The notes: generated from the sequence alone by a model not told the origin. DNA of 64,000 bases from Rhynchospora pubera (GCA_028095005.1 CM051460.1:16973501-17037500), one strand, 5' to 3'. Positions 11,901-23,835 are shown, counted from the first letter of the stretch. Made by a program: numbers and translations.

Positions 11901-12707
11901 TAGGGTTTGGGTCCAGGGTGAATTTCTCGGTTTGTGAGAAATTAGGGGACAAGACCAGGCACCATGTGGGGGCTCCAATCGGATTGGACGAGAGGAAGAG
12001 GTGTGGAGCAGAGAGGGGACAGCGCAACAAGCTGTCGAGAGGGATTCGAGTGGGGTCTCAGCCAATCGACAGGAAGGGAGGAGTGGGGTCGAGTGTTGCT
12101 AGGAGGGACAGAGAGAGGGAGAGCGCGGCTTGGGGAGAGAGCCAAGGAGAGTGGGGTCAAGAGCTCTGCCAGAGGCGAGAGAAAGAGGGAAAGAAGAGCG
12201 GATTTCTCGGATTGGTGAAACACGAGAGAAAACGCGGAAAAGAGGGGAACGGGTGAAGGAGATGACCCGTTTCGGAAAATAAGGGAGAGAGGAGAGATAA
12301 AGGAGAGAACAGAGGGGTCAATCGGACGGCTGACAGAAATCGGAGAAATTAAACTCACATCCAACGGTCTAGATCAAGGGGTTTTAGGAAATTGATTATA
12401 ACAACAGTAGAAAATGGATTTTAACACAAATTTCAACCCATAATAATTTATTAAAATAGTTATTTAAATTTCTATAATATAAACTAGACATTTGAGTAAT
12501 AACTTTTAATGAAAAAGTTTGTACATGGCCGAAATTTAATTCTTATATCGGATTCGAGCGAAATTGACTTCTAAATTTTATGAGAGTTGATTATCCGCTA
12601 ATTAACTGAGTTAGATTTTTAATCGTATTTATTTATATTTATTTGTTTGCTTGAAGATTTTTATTTAATTACATTAACTCACAATTAATATTTTTCGGGT
12701 TTTCACA
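8962..12707. mobile_element. 3.7-kb TG...CA element, probable solo LTR of a gypsy-type retroelement
   Basis: The element begins TGTCACACCCCGAACC and ends CGGGTTTTCACA. The same 5 bp, TTTTA, flank both sides (8957-8961 and 12708-12712). TG...CA ends with a 5-bp target duplication are the mark of LTR retrotransposons. No gag, protease, reverse transcriptase or integrase frame is visible in 3746 bp, and I see no second long direct repeat inside. A very long solo LTR, or a large non-autonomous element, is therefore the best reading. Part of it (about 11790-12330) is strikingly purine-rich on the plus strand and produces several spurious open frames. The gypsy assignment rests on general resemblance of the ends and is inferred. 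Confidence 0.7.
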
Positions 12708-13793
12708 TTTTATTTATTGATTTTAAAATAATAAATATAATAATTATTGTATTTATTAATATTATCTAAATTATTACTTTAATGTTTTTTAATTAATATT
12801 TTTATATTATTTTTATTATGAATATAAATTATTATTATATTATTTTCATCTATTCTTAATAATGACAAATTGTTCAAAACAAAATCAAATCATTATTATA
12901 TTTTTTTCTTTCCTTATTCTTATTCACAGCACACTATCCAAACAACATCTCCTTATTCATGAATAGACAATTCTCCTAATTCTAATTCAAGATTCTTATT
13001 CATAAATTTCCTTATTCATTCTTATTCACTCCACTTCCAAACACACTTGTCTAGCTAGGTCCGTACAATTTGATCTTTATCATAAAAAATTGGTCAAATG
13101 GACCAATAATTTACTCGTCCGTGTGAGCTACTGAGCTTCACTTTAGTTTCCCATATTTTTATAGAAATTTCTCCTGACTACATCCGTTGACCGTGTGAAA
13201 GACCATAGATCAAAGTCAATAAGTCATATTAAAAAATTTCCCAGTATTTTGCAGGGTCAGTTGCCATGTCTCGGTCCAAAGCACCAACAAAGGGAATAAC
13301 AGATCCAAATAGACAAAGAATCAATGGGAAACAGACCAATTTTATTTGCAAGACTTAGCATCGTGCCAAAATGCCTGCACTAAAAATTTGATATGACTAT
13401 CAGTTTTAGTTGGAGTCAAGGTAAATTAACTCCACATTTAATTATTATTATTTAATTTAAATAATAAGTACACGCTTTCTCATTTGCAAAATTTCTCCGA
13501 AAATCGCACTGCACTTCTCACCAAAACTTTTTTTAGATTTGAATTTTCCGTATGTTTCTGTCCCAGTGTACGGAAAATTTTCAATATATTTTTTTAGAGA
13601 AAAAATTCAGGTTTACAGAAAAGTCTAATTCTTTTTTTTTAAAAAAAAAGGAGATACGAAACAAGTAAAAAGCTCCACCACTGGCTTTATAAGAGGGGGA
13701 TTTGGTTGTGATGGATATATTTGTGGCAGAAGGGGATTGTGGAACAGAACAATGGGGAAAAAAAACAAAAAGAAAAAACGAAATAACAGAAAG
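12708..13793. other. AT-rich tract, right half, and intergenic DNA
   Basis: Bases 12708-12910 continue the AT-only tract interrupted by the 3.7-kb element. Bases 12910-13050 hold clustered CTTATTC words that resemble an old MITE arm. The rest has no recognised feature. Confidence 0.5.
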
Positions 13794-13980
13794 TAGGGCG
13801 TAAATGAGTACGGTACCCGTTAAAATTTTTTTTATCCACATCTAACTCGTACCCGTTAAAAGATGATTTTACCCATATCATATCCGTACCCGTTACAAGA
13901 TGACTTTACCCATACCATATCCGTACCCGTTAAAAGATGACTTTACCCATACCATATCCGTACCCGTTAAGGATTAACAG
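13794..13980. repeat. 37-bp minisatellite with the word GTACCCGTTAAAAGATGA
   Basis: Units starting CCGTACCCGT lie at 13847 (variant), 13884, 13921 and 13958, exactly 37 bp apart, with a diverged partial unit near 13810. The block is led by TAGGGCGTAAATGAG at 13794, which looks like the end of a hAT element of the type seen at 57239. It may be a truncated element of that kind. Confidence 0.75.
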
Positions 13981-14198
13981 AAAGGGTAGAATAACGGTAC
14001 ATAATGGATAATAGTAATATTATTAATTTAGTAAAAAAAATATACAATGTATTAAATAAGTTGCATCAAATAAATATATAGATAAGGAACAATATTAAGA
14101 AAATACTTTACATATAATAAAAATCATGCAATTTATTCTCTTGACAATTGACACTCAAAAATCTATATAACTAATTATAAATTATAGTATAATAAAGT

Positions 14199-14996
14199 GC
14201 AATTAAGAATAGGGACTTTCGCCTTCCAGAAAGATATTCTCTTGACAATATGGTTGTACACAACCATATTGATGACGTGGACCAATGATAAAATGCAGAA
14301 TCTTTTAAAACTTAAAAAAATACATTAAAAATAGATAGATAATCAGAAAAAAAAATTCTCATAAAACATCAAAATATCTAGAAAATTTTGACATCTTATA
14401 TATTATATCCAAAAACCCAATATAATCGTCACTTTTATTTAAAAACCCCTAAACTATTTAAATATCATAAAAGCTATGATAAATAATGACAAAAATAAAG
14501 ATAAAAATTATAAAAATAACTATAATTTTAATAATAAATATTATTGGATAACAAGTACTATTGGACAACATATAATACTAGATCCTTCAAAAACGTTCAA
14601 AAACCAACCAAATCTAAAAATCCAAGAAACCAAAAATTTAATTCCACAACCCAAATAAGCTTACAAATCTCCTATATTCAAAATCTCCAAATTCAAAACC
14701 CTAAACTCTAAACCAAATCCAAAGATCCAAATTCAAAACCAACTCCAAAAATAGACAAAACCCATGAGTTGAAATTCCAACACCAAAGATCTAAAACTAA
14801 CATGTGATACAGTCTTCAAGTCAAATCATATACATTTTTATCATCATTAACCCCCCCCCCCCTTAAACACTAGTCACTTATGAAAAAAAAATTGACTCAT
14901 TTTGGCCTATTATATCTAATTCCATGATTTTCTTGATCTCATGCTCTTGATTGATTCAGAAGCAATTAAGAATAGGGACTTTCGCCTTCCAGAAAA
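14199..14996. repeat. Pair of identical ~34-bp direct repeats 763 bp apart
   Basis: The segment GCAATTAAGAATAGGGAC, followed by TTTCGCCTTCCAGAAA, occurs at about 14199 and again at about 14962, apparently without mismatch, in otherwise diverged AT-rich DNA. The DNA between them is non-coding and contains a (C)10 run near 14852. Confidence 0.75.
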
Positions 14997-15490
14997 AAGG
15001 ACCTACACACAAATAATCAACTCTCGTAATATCCAAAACTACGTTAGTAACCCTCATTCTTTTCAGACGGGTACTAGTTTTTGAGTCTTGAGACTTACGA
15101 GGGGTATATGATCCACATTTTTTTTCGATAGAGGAACTATTGATCCTTTAAGGGACGGGAAAAAATGCGAGGCAATATGGTTCTATGCATCTCGAACCAT
15201 AGCTTAGTCTTAAATATCTCAATATCGTATTGGAGATCCAAATATGATCTTTGACAATATCACTTGATCTCATAAGATAATGATCAAGAACATATACATA
15301 AGAGTATATATATGTATTAGGTCAAAAAACTTAGACAATTTTGCAAATATAGCGAATACTCTAAGATAACTTTACCTTAAGCAGTACACGAGATACACTT
15401 TAGCATCCATGCATAATGAACGTATGAGTGACTAATTTTAAGCGTACTACTTTTTTTGAGATTTGAGATATGTATATATATATAGAGAGA

Positions 15491-15880
15491 GAATGGCTAA
15501 CGCGCCATCGATGGCACGTGCCATCAATTTTTTATCGGCTCGTTTTTCGAAATTCAAAAGTCAAACGGTCGATCCAAACTGTTCAAGTTGATCAAAATAT
15601 TGAAATACCTTTGAAGACCAAATTTTACATGTTTTCGAATTTTTTTGCTATTTATTATGATATTTTCAAATTGGAGGGTCTGAAATACTCTAATCATAAT
15701 GTTTTTAAAAATATCAGAATAAATAGCAAAAAAATTCAAAAAAATATAAAATTTGGTCTCCAAAGATATTTCAATATGGAGAACAACTTGAACGGTTTGG
15801 ATTAACCGTTTGAATTTTGGATCTTGAAAAATGACTTGATGGCACGGGATCCTCCGTGCCATCGATGGTACGTTAGCCAT

Positions 15881-15882
<2 letters not shown>
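15491..15882. mobile_element. Foldback MITE 1 in a (TA)n microsatellite
   Basis: The element begins GAATGGCTAACG and ends CGTTAGCCATTC, and the two halves are near-complete inverted copies, so the ~390-bp unit folds into one long hairpin. The arms carry the shared core CGGTCGATCCAAACTGTTCA and its complement. Tracts of TATA flank both sides, which hides any TA target duplication. No protein is encoded: the open frames on both strands are palindrome artefacts. Confidence 0.85.

Positions 15883-15885
<3 letters not shown>

Positions 15886-15954
<69 letters not shown>
15886..15954. repeat. (TA)n microsatellite
   Basis: A run of about 34 TA units ending in (GA)n joins two foldback elements. Its length makes it a likely polymorphic site. 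Confidence 0.95.
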
Positions 15955-15974
<20 letters not shown>

Positions 15975-15976
<2 letters not shown>

Positions 15977-16370
15977 AAACCTTCAATCAAAGCGCTTTGA
16001 CCGGAGTCCCAGTTAAACCCCGTCAGATCTCAATTTTGAAAGTTCAAACGACCGATCCGAACCGTCAAATATGATTTGCATATTGAAATCTCCTTGCCGA
16101 CCAAAATTTTCATTTTTTTTAATTTTTTAAGTAATTTTTTTCGGATTTTCAAAAACAGCAATTTTTGTATGGTTCAGAACAAATTAGATTAACGATTTTT
16201 GAAAATCTGAAAAAAATACTTAAAAAATTCAAAAAAATGAAAATTTTTGTCGGCAAGGAGATTTCAATATGGAGATCATATTTGACGGTTCGGATCGGTC
16301 GTTTGAACTTTCAAAATTGAGAACCGACGGGGTTTAACTGAGACTCCGGTCAAAGCGCTTTGATTGAATC

Positions 16371-16375
<5 letters not shown>
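15975..16375. mobile_element. Foldback MITE 2 in a (TA)n microsatellite
   Basis: A ~400-bp near-perfect palindrome. The left arm runs through TCAATCAAAGCGCTTTGACC and GACCGATCCGAACCGTCAAA, and the right arm is its complement, ending GAATCCATTC. The inner part matches foldbacks 1, 23507, 34196, 44251 and 56505, but the outer ~70 bp are different. TA repeats flank both sides. Confidence 0.85.
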
Positions 16376-16411
<36 letters not shown>

Positions 16412-16413
<2 letters not shown>

Positions 16414-17281
16414 ATGGCTATACTACTATTCATATGCAAACTGCTCTTGTAGGCTAGTTTTTTAGACTGTTAGATCTCCTCAAGATTCGTGTTAAGATTT
16501 GAATGAGCGATTGAGATAGATGCGTTGAGTTCCTCTTCCATTTAATATTTCCCGTACTATCTCTGTTAAACTCTCCGTCTCTCTTCACAAATTCTCGTTC
16601 GTTAATACTTAGCAGCCGTCTTCTCGATCTGAGCTCTCCCTTGTTCGATTTCCTTTAAAACCGAGACCCGATTTCTCCACCTCCGCCCCCGCTTCTCTCA
16701 GAGCAACTTCACCATCGCCTTAACCATCACCTCCACCTTTTGACCTTCGAAACCCTAGTCTCAGCACCCTAAGGACGAAGGATTAGAAATTCTAGGCGAG
16801 CTATCTCTAGATCGAGCAGCACTGCTGCAGCAGTCTCTCAGACACGAGAAGGTTAGAAGGTAACCAGTTCTCTCCTAGACAAGCTCTTTTTTTTCCTATA
16901 TATATAGGTGCATAGAGGTTAGTTCTCCAATCTATCCAGATCGAGTGAGCGAGAGAGAGAGAGGAGGGTGCGGAGGCAGTGAACAAGATAGTTCTCGAAT
17001 CGTCCGTACACGGCTCTTTACTGGCGAGAGCTTAGAGAAGTAGAGGAGTTCCAAGGGAGAATTTAAGGATTTGGATCCGAAAATAAAGGGAATCAGGCTA
17101 GCGCTTTGTGAAGGAGACGGAGAATTTAACATGAGAAAACGGAAAATTTTAAGTTAACAGAGGAACTCAGCGCCTCTATCTCAATCGCTCATTCAAATCT
17201 TAGCACGAACCTTGAGGGGATCTAACAGTCCAAAAAACTAGCCTACAAGAGCAATTTGCATATGAATAGTAGTATAGTCAT

Positions 17282-17283
<2 letters not shown>
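16412..17283. mobile_element. Foldback element 3 with an unrelated 0.5-kb centre (Pack-MITE-like)
   Basis: The outer ~180 bp on each side are inverted copies. The left arm starts GAATGGCTATACTACTATTC, and the right arm ends AGTATAGTCATTC. The centre (about 16593-17106) is not palindromic, is richer in GC, and contains AAACCCTAG and CT-rich words typical of plant gene leaders, so it may be a captured promoter or 5'UTR. No continuous protein is recognised. The element lies between (TA)n tracts, like foldbacks 1 and 2. Confidence 0.75.
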
Positions 17284-17328
<45 letters not shown>

Positions 17329-17339
17329 CATCGTTCTCA

Positions 17340-19130
17340 ATTCTACATTAATTGGTTAGAGATCATTATTGTAATTGCCTCTGGGCCAAGCAAGAGATTG
17401 TTGAAGTTATGTCCTAAAATTCAATATTTTAATGACTTAATTTGGCTTTATATTATTGATGATATTAGATCATTTGTTCCTTGAGTTATTATTGTCAGAT
17501 CATTCGGATTGTGGATCTGAATTGTAGATCTTTATGGATCATTGATTGGAATGACAATAATATCTCTAAAAGTGTCTATAATCTTGATAATTAATAAGAA
17601 ACATTAATTATCATAGAAGATTAGTATGCAAGTTAAGTGATGATTAAGTTCTACAAATCATGGGTAAGGAGTTAACAACTTAGTTGTATATGTGTATGTT
17701 GGCTGAACATAACACATGACTTGACCCAATAAAATAAATATATTGATTGTGTTATCTGTTATTATTTATTTCATTTGAGTTTGATTCTAAGTTTGAGATG
17801 GTTCATCTTTTTCATATGAGGGTTGGTTCTATAAATATTGTCTAACGCTAATTCTTGATAAAGGCTGCTATGTAGACTCTATTTAAATTTACATGAATTG
17901 CGCGAGGAAAAGTTGTTAATCAAGAAAATCATATGTTTCTAATTAGTAGACCTAATGAGTGATGATGTCTATTGGACTCATTGATGGAGTTGGATTGTTT
18001 GCTAGCAACTTGATATAATTAACTCTAGATCAAGAAATGCATAATATGCAAGAATGACAACTTCATATCTTAAATTATACAGTGATATCATGAACATAAG
18101 AATCAGACAAGGGAATTATATATTTCTTAAGCAAGATTGAAATACTATAAAACTATAGTATTTATTTATGTCAATTAAGAATCATAACGTGTTGTAAGAT
18201 ACTGCTTATGATTATTGAAAATAAAAATTGATTTATTTTCATGGCCAACATGACATAAATTCTCCGAGGGTTACACTATACGAAGCTATTAATCAACAAT
18301 GCATTATATTTAGTTTATTTGTATTGAAGAATACAAAATATGATAAGTTGAATAATTAATTATTTCAAGAGATCATATGAAACTAAATTAATATTAAATC
18401 TAATCCATTAAAAATTATCAAGGACATGATATTTAATTTTGTTTCAACACAATTAATATAATTATAGGAATTGTATTAATTAATATGTTATTTTGTAGTA
18501 TATCAAATTGGGTCTAGTTTTAAATGCAGTAAAAAAAAAGACTAAATAGGACCAAATATAATAGACTCAATGGGCTTTATAAGCTCGTTAAATGGACAAC
18601 CAATAAAGTGAGGGAGTGGTCTTTTAAAGTTGGTGGAAAGGTCAATATAAGTACCACTAATTGGTGAATTAGGGTACCATTTCTCTCCTCTCTTGGTCTC
18701 CCTCTTAGGCCGTAATTTCCATCCAGGATAGAAAAAACCAAATTTGAATTTTGGGTTCTTCTCTTGCATATTTCTTAGGGCTCATGTGTTGAGTATAGTT
18801 CTCTTAATTAATTTTAGTGAATTAATTGAAGGAGACAAGCAAAGGATTAGACTATCTTCATTGATTTACTAACACAAATTAATTTGGAGGTTGGTTAATC
18901 TTTGTGTACCTTAGGTGTTTCAAGGAGAAGGAGGTGAGCATGCCACCACCTCTAAAGCCGTTGTTCGAGCCTTTCCGATAGGATTTGAGAAAAGATATGA
19001 ACTTTTTTTTCCATCCCTTTTCGATTTAAGTACGACTTTTGCTTATTATCACTAGATCTTGTGTTGTGATGGTTTTGGTTGTTTGAAAAATTATTTTAAT
19101 TTCACAAACCTCACAAAATGAATTTTTAAC
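17340..19130. other. Unassigned repeat-like region, possibly an old LTR remnant
   Basis: No gene is recognised. The segment near 17394 (TGTTGAAGTTATGTCC) and the segment at 18900-19110, with its GTTCGAGCCTTTCCGATAGG word, have the feel of copia-type LTR ends. I could not find matching TG/CA termini or a target duplication, so this is a guess. Confidence 0.3.
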
Positions 19131-19134
19131 GATA

Positions 19135-19545
19135 TGAATAATAATACTTGTTATTTTTATTATATCATTAATACGAATGAATAAATTTAGTAAAATAATT
19201 ATCATAATAATAATAATTATTATTCACAAATATTAAAATAATAATAATAATAATAAAATATAATACTATTAAGATAACATAACATAATAACAATAACAAT
19301 TAATATAGTGATTATTGGAATTATAATTATTATTACTATTATCATTATAAATTAATATTACTTAATAAAATAATTTTAAAATTATTATTATTATTATTAA
19401 TTAATACAATATTTTAAATAATTATATTAATTATTATAATATGTATGTGGGATGATAATAATATTTATAATAATTAATAATAACTATAATTATAATAATT
19501 ATTATTATTATTGTAATAATACTTATTATAATATTAACCTTTCGT
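19135..19545. repeat. AT-only low-complexity tract
   Basis: Dominated by ATT/AAT trinucleotide words, very similar in style to 8401-8961. Non-coding. Confidence 0.8.
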
Positions 19546-19767
19546 CTTTTCTCTATTTGTTTGTACTCTATATTTATTTGTCCATCTTAATAGTCCGTTA
19601 TCAATTTTTAAATTTTCACCATGAAATTTTTTAATATTTTTATGGAATCATGTGCTCCCAATTCGGCTAGTTCTAAAAAATTTGTGTGAGAATTAGAATA
19701 AGAAGCCGAATTGACTATTCATGAATTTGGTTGGTTGTTTGGTTTAGATCACAAATTGTTTATTTAT

Positions 19768-19927
19768 CGGCTCCGTTTGGATACCTTCAAGAATAAGGGA
19801 ATAACTCTCTTTCTTATTTCTAACCATCCAAATTTATTATAAACTATTCAAACTCTTCACAAAGTTACATACTATCTAATACTTCTTTTCTTATTTCTCT
19901 TATTCTCACACCATCCAAATGGAGCCG
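19768..19927. mobile_element. MITE, GGCTCCGTTTGGAT family
   Basis: A 160-bp element with 15-bp terminal inverted repeats (CGGCTCCGTTTGGAT and ATCCAAATGGAGCCG, one mismatch). Its core AATTTATTATAAACTATTC, followed by AAACTCTTCACAAAGTTACA, is shared with the copies at 3098 (reverse), 25517 and 45691. Confidence 0.85.
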
Positions 19928-20402
19928 AAAAGTGCTTATCCGTGCTCTATCAACCACGCCCCTAGTCTTTGTTGAGAGTTTGGATTTTGAAAGAAAGAGG
20001 TGAGTGTATTTGTCACTCCACATGGAATAAGAAGTCATTATTAATATCCAGTTTTCTTTCAAAAGAAAAAAATATTAATATCCTGTACATGTCGCAGTTT
20101 AACAACACATTTTGTCAGTGTCATGCCATATAGTACTATATATAATGCAACATTTTTTCCCCCCTTGGATTAATGCAACTAATGAGGCGGCATGATAGAT
20201 TGCGCCAACAAAATAGCAAACTAGGATCGATTAAATTGGAGGTTGGAAATATTGTGCAAATTTCAAGGAGGAAAAATTGACACATCGGCTAAATGTAAAA
20301 TTAATTGCGTAGCTGGTAGTCAAACATGTCATTTATTTGGACGATCTAGCTGTGAAAAGTGCATGTAATTTATTTGGACGATCTAGCTGTAAAATTAAAA
20401 CC

Positions 20403-20614
20403 CAGGTGTGTTTGGAATGTCTCACGAACAGCTAGTTCGTGAACTAGCGCTGTTCGCACGAACCAAACAACCCACGAACAACCGTAGTTCGTGAACTTCT
20501 TCCTAGTTCTTAGTTCCTCGATTTTCACGAACTAATTTTGTTCGTGGGCCTATTCGTGGGCCTTTGTTCTTTCCCTTGTTTATTCCTTGTTCGTGAAGCA
20601 TCCAAACACACCTG
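20403..20614. mobile_element. MITE tiled with TTCGTGAAC words
   Basis: The ends are a perfect 14-bp inverted repeat (CAGGTGTGTTTGGA / TCCAAACACACCTG). The inside is largely repeats of TTCGTGAAC, GTTCGTG and CACGAAC in both orientations. No target duplication could be fixed. Just before it, a 23-bp word containing TTTGGACGATCTAGCTGT is tandemly duplicated. Confidence 0.75.
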
Positions 20615-21083
20615 TTCTGGTGTGCATAGTCATCCCCGATGGCATCATTAGCATGTATTGGATGCCATTTATGCTTTTAATATAAAGTTATGGGGCTTGA
20701 CATCTAATTTTCTTCAAAAAGTATTGGTCGCCGTAATCCTTAAATCTCCTTATATTACTGGTATATTATGGCTTATTAGTTACAAGTATCTCGCGCCCCA
20801 CATGATATTTTTATGAACTATACATTATTTTTTTATTTATAGTAATAAAAAGTTTAACAACACCGGCATATTATTAGTATTATAGATAAAATGTTGGCAC
20901 CTTTTGGTGGAGCAAACATCCACTTGATTGCATCATTTGACAATACACCTTTTAAATCGTACCTTTTGAGGCATCAACTTGATTGCATCCTTTAGAAAGA
21001 CATATATTAATTGAACCCTATGAAATATATGTTAAAAGACACCTTTTCACTCACGCCCATTCATTGAATAAGACTACATACTC

Positions 21084-21365
21084 ACACCCTTTTATTTGTT
21101 AACATTTAATTAACCTATTTTTTATTTTTTAACAATCATATAAAATAAAAAACTACACTTTATTGTGCACAATCACATCCTTTCATTTATTATCATTTAA
21201 TTAACCTAATTATGATTTCTCAATAATATTTTAAAATAAAAGGATACTTTATGATATATTATCCCACCATTTCATTTATTGGCATTTAAGTAACCTAATA
21301 ATAATGATTTTTTAATATATATTTAAAATAAAAAGAATACTTTATTATATTTACAACTATATATA
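21084..21365. repeat. Degenerate ~88-bp minisatellite, about three units
   Basis: Successive units share TTTCATTTATTAxCATTTAA, then TTAACCTAAT and TTTAAAATAAAAxGATACTT. They start near 21084, 21175 and 21262, and a more diverged unit lies near 21448. Confidence 0.55.
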
Positions 21366-21690
21366 TCTGCACTTTAAGAATGAGATGATCTAGTTAGTGT
21401 AAGGCATCTTTTAGGACCCATTCATTGAATATAGACTACACGAATGCACCGTTTCGTTTGTCAGCATCTAAATAACATTATAATTTATTAATAATAATTT
21501 AAAATAAAAGGACAATTATTTATTTTACAAATAAGAATACAATTCTTTTTAATGTTTACAAAATTTTTAGATTGTTTACAAATAAAAAAGTATTACGAAA
21601 TATTCAAAAATGAATTGAATAAAAAAAATTATTAAAAATATCAAATTTAATAAGTTGTTGAAATAAAATTTTCTCCCGATATCATGTTGT

Positions 21691-22030
21691 TTAATTACTA
21701 TCAAAGGATGTCTTAAGGGGTATGATTTAAAAGATGCTTTACCAAAGGATGCAATAGATAATTGAAATAAAATGTTATCATTTAGTTTGAAATATCTTAT
21801 TTGTACCCTTTGGGACTATCCATGCACCTTTTCATTTGTACCTTTAATTACTATCAAGGATGTCTTAAGGGGTGTGATTTAAAAGATGCTTTACCAAAGG
21901 ATGCAATCGATAATTGAAATAAATTGTTATCATTTAGTTTGAAATATCTTATTTGTACCCTTTGGGACTATCCATGCACCTTTTCATTTATAAGATACAT
22001 GGATAGTCCCAAAGGGTACAAATGAAAAGG
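21691..22030. repeat. 153-bp tandem duplication ending in a hairpin
   Basis: Two copies (21691-21843 and 21844-21996) share TTAATTACTATCAA, GATGTCTTAAGGGG and TACCCTTTGGGACTATCCAT with few changes. Directly after, the segment from TGGATAGTCCCAAAGGGTAC onward is the inverted complement of the end of copy 2, which makes a ~30-bp stem with a short loop. Confidence 0.8.
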
Positions 22031-23506
22031 TTCCTATCAAATGGATGTCTCAAGAGGTGTGATTTAAAATGTGTCTTGCTAAAGGATACAACAAATAATT
22101 GGAAGAAATTATTATCATTTTGTTTGAAATATGTTATTTGTATCAAGCACATTTTCATTTGTACCCTTTATAATGAAACAACATAATCCCATCCTTTCAT
22201 TTTTTTACCACTTAATAAAATAAAATATTATTTGTTAATAATATTTTAAAATCAAAATGTCACGTCTTAATTATTTTAATTAAACTATGAATTCTGACAT
22301 TTTGCATATTAAATAAATGAAAGGGTGCAACTTTAAATAATCATTAATCATCTAAGCATAGATAAAGTAATAAAAATAATAAATAATATTAATAGTTTGT
22401 AAAAATATTAACAGTTGGTTAATAAAAATATTAACATTTATTAAGTTAGAGATGATTTTTAATCAACAATTAGAATTATAATTCAAATATGTACAAACTT
22501 ATTTTTAAAGTATATTTTCTATAAGAATATAAATTTCATAAACTGATTTGATATATTATATTATTACATTCACTTTATTTTTAGTTTTTATCCAAAAATG
22601 AATTATTCTTTTTAAGTAGCATTTTTTTTTAAAAAATGAGTTATAATAAGATAACTTAAACAGAGTATAAGAAAATTAACTTAGTTACGTTCACACTTAT
22701 ATTATATATCGGTTCACACACATAACATTATCCTTTTTAAGTAGGATATAAAAAAAAAGAGTTACAATAAGATAAAGTTGTTGGCATTTTATATATGTCC
22801 ATAAAGTTGTTGACACAATAATTAAACAACATGATACATGGAGAAAAATTGTATTACAAAATACTTTTTAATGCATTTCATATATGTTCATAAAGTTGTT
22901 GGTCTAAACGCATAAATATGAAAAAAATATATTGGAAATAAATAAGTGTTAGATATTGAAATCAACATGATACAGGGAGAAAAATGTATTGCATAAAAAG
23001 TTACCTTACTATCTAGTAGAACAAAATTCATGCTCCATGTATTAACTTTCTTCAAATTAGTTGTAAACCAAATTTTTTGTGACCCGTGCATGTATCACAT
23101 CTGAATTTTTATTTGATAGTGATGTGATATCTATTATATTTGTCATTTCGTTAATGTGAAATGGTTAATGAAAACTCGAAAAATGGAGTACTATTTATAG
23201 ATAAAATATTAGCACCCTTTGGTGGAGACATCCACTTGATTGCATCCTTTGGCGAGACACCTTTTAAATCGTATTTTTTAGGACATTCACTTAATAGGTA
23301 CATTTTCATTCGCACTTTTTAGGACCATCCACGCATCTTTATTATATGTAAGATTAAATTATTCAATATAAATTCATGTCAACCTCATAAGTATATATAT
23401 TAATATGTTGACGTAATACATATTCATATAGAAATATATATTCATCTACAAATTAACAATAATAAGAATAAATTTCTTGTCAGTATATATAAATTAGATA
23501 ATATAT

Positions 23507-23835
23507 GGGACGGATGAAGTCTATCTAATATAATTGTTCTCACTTTTCAAATTTTAAATGACCGATCCGAACTGTTCAATATATTCTCCATATTAAAAAC
23601 ATATAAAAAATCAAATATAAATTTTCAAATTTTTTACTATTTTTTGGTATTTTTGAAAACCGTTGTTATTGGACAATCCATAATGTTTATATCTTGAATT
23701 TTCTAAATTCCAAAAAAAAAGAAAAAAATATAAAAATTGGTTCCTTAAATTTTCAAAAGAACATATCGAATGGATTGGATCAATCATTTAAAATTTTCAA
23801 TGCAAGATCGTATGAGATGGAAGCCATCCGTCTCA
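23507..23835. mobile_element. Degenerate foldback MITE of the shared-core group
   Basis: Imperfect palindrome with GGGACGGATG at the left and CATCCGTCTC at the right. It contains GACCGATCCGAACTGTTCAA, the core seen at 16049, 34263, 44329 and 56570. Mismatches between the arms suggest it is old. Confidence 0.6.

Larger units (their letters stand above)
20881..23345. repeat. Degenerate repeat block bounded by similar direct repeats
   Basis: The left edge (20881-21000, TATAGATAAAATGTTGGCAC, then TCCACTTGATTGCATC) recurs at the right edge (23196-23345) in the same orientation with mismatches. Between them lie an ~88-bp degenerate minisatellite and a 153-bp tandem duplication. No protein is recognised. 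It could be an old LTR element that lost its coding part, or an expanding satellite. Confidence 0.5.

Noticed and set aside
11689..12364. Overlapping open frames of 84-140 codons on both strands
   Set aside because: They lie in a purine-biased block inside the 3.7-kb element; composition is Ser/Pro/Leu or Gly/Arg/Glu only, with no domain and no consistent frame.
15470..15990. Open frames of 108-111 codons on both strands and a TyrIle repeat frame
   Set aside because: These arise from the palindromic foldback arms and the TA microsatellite.
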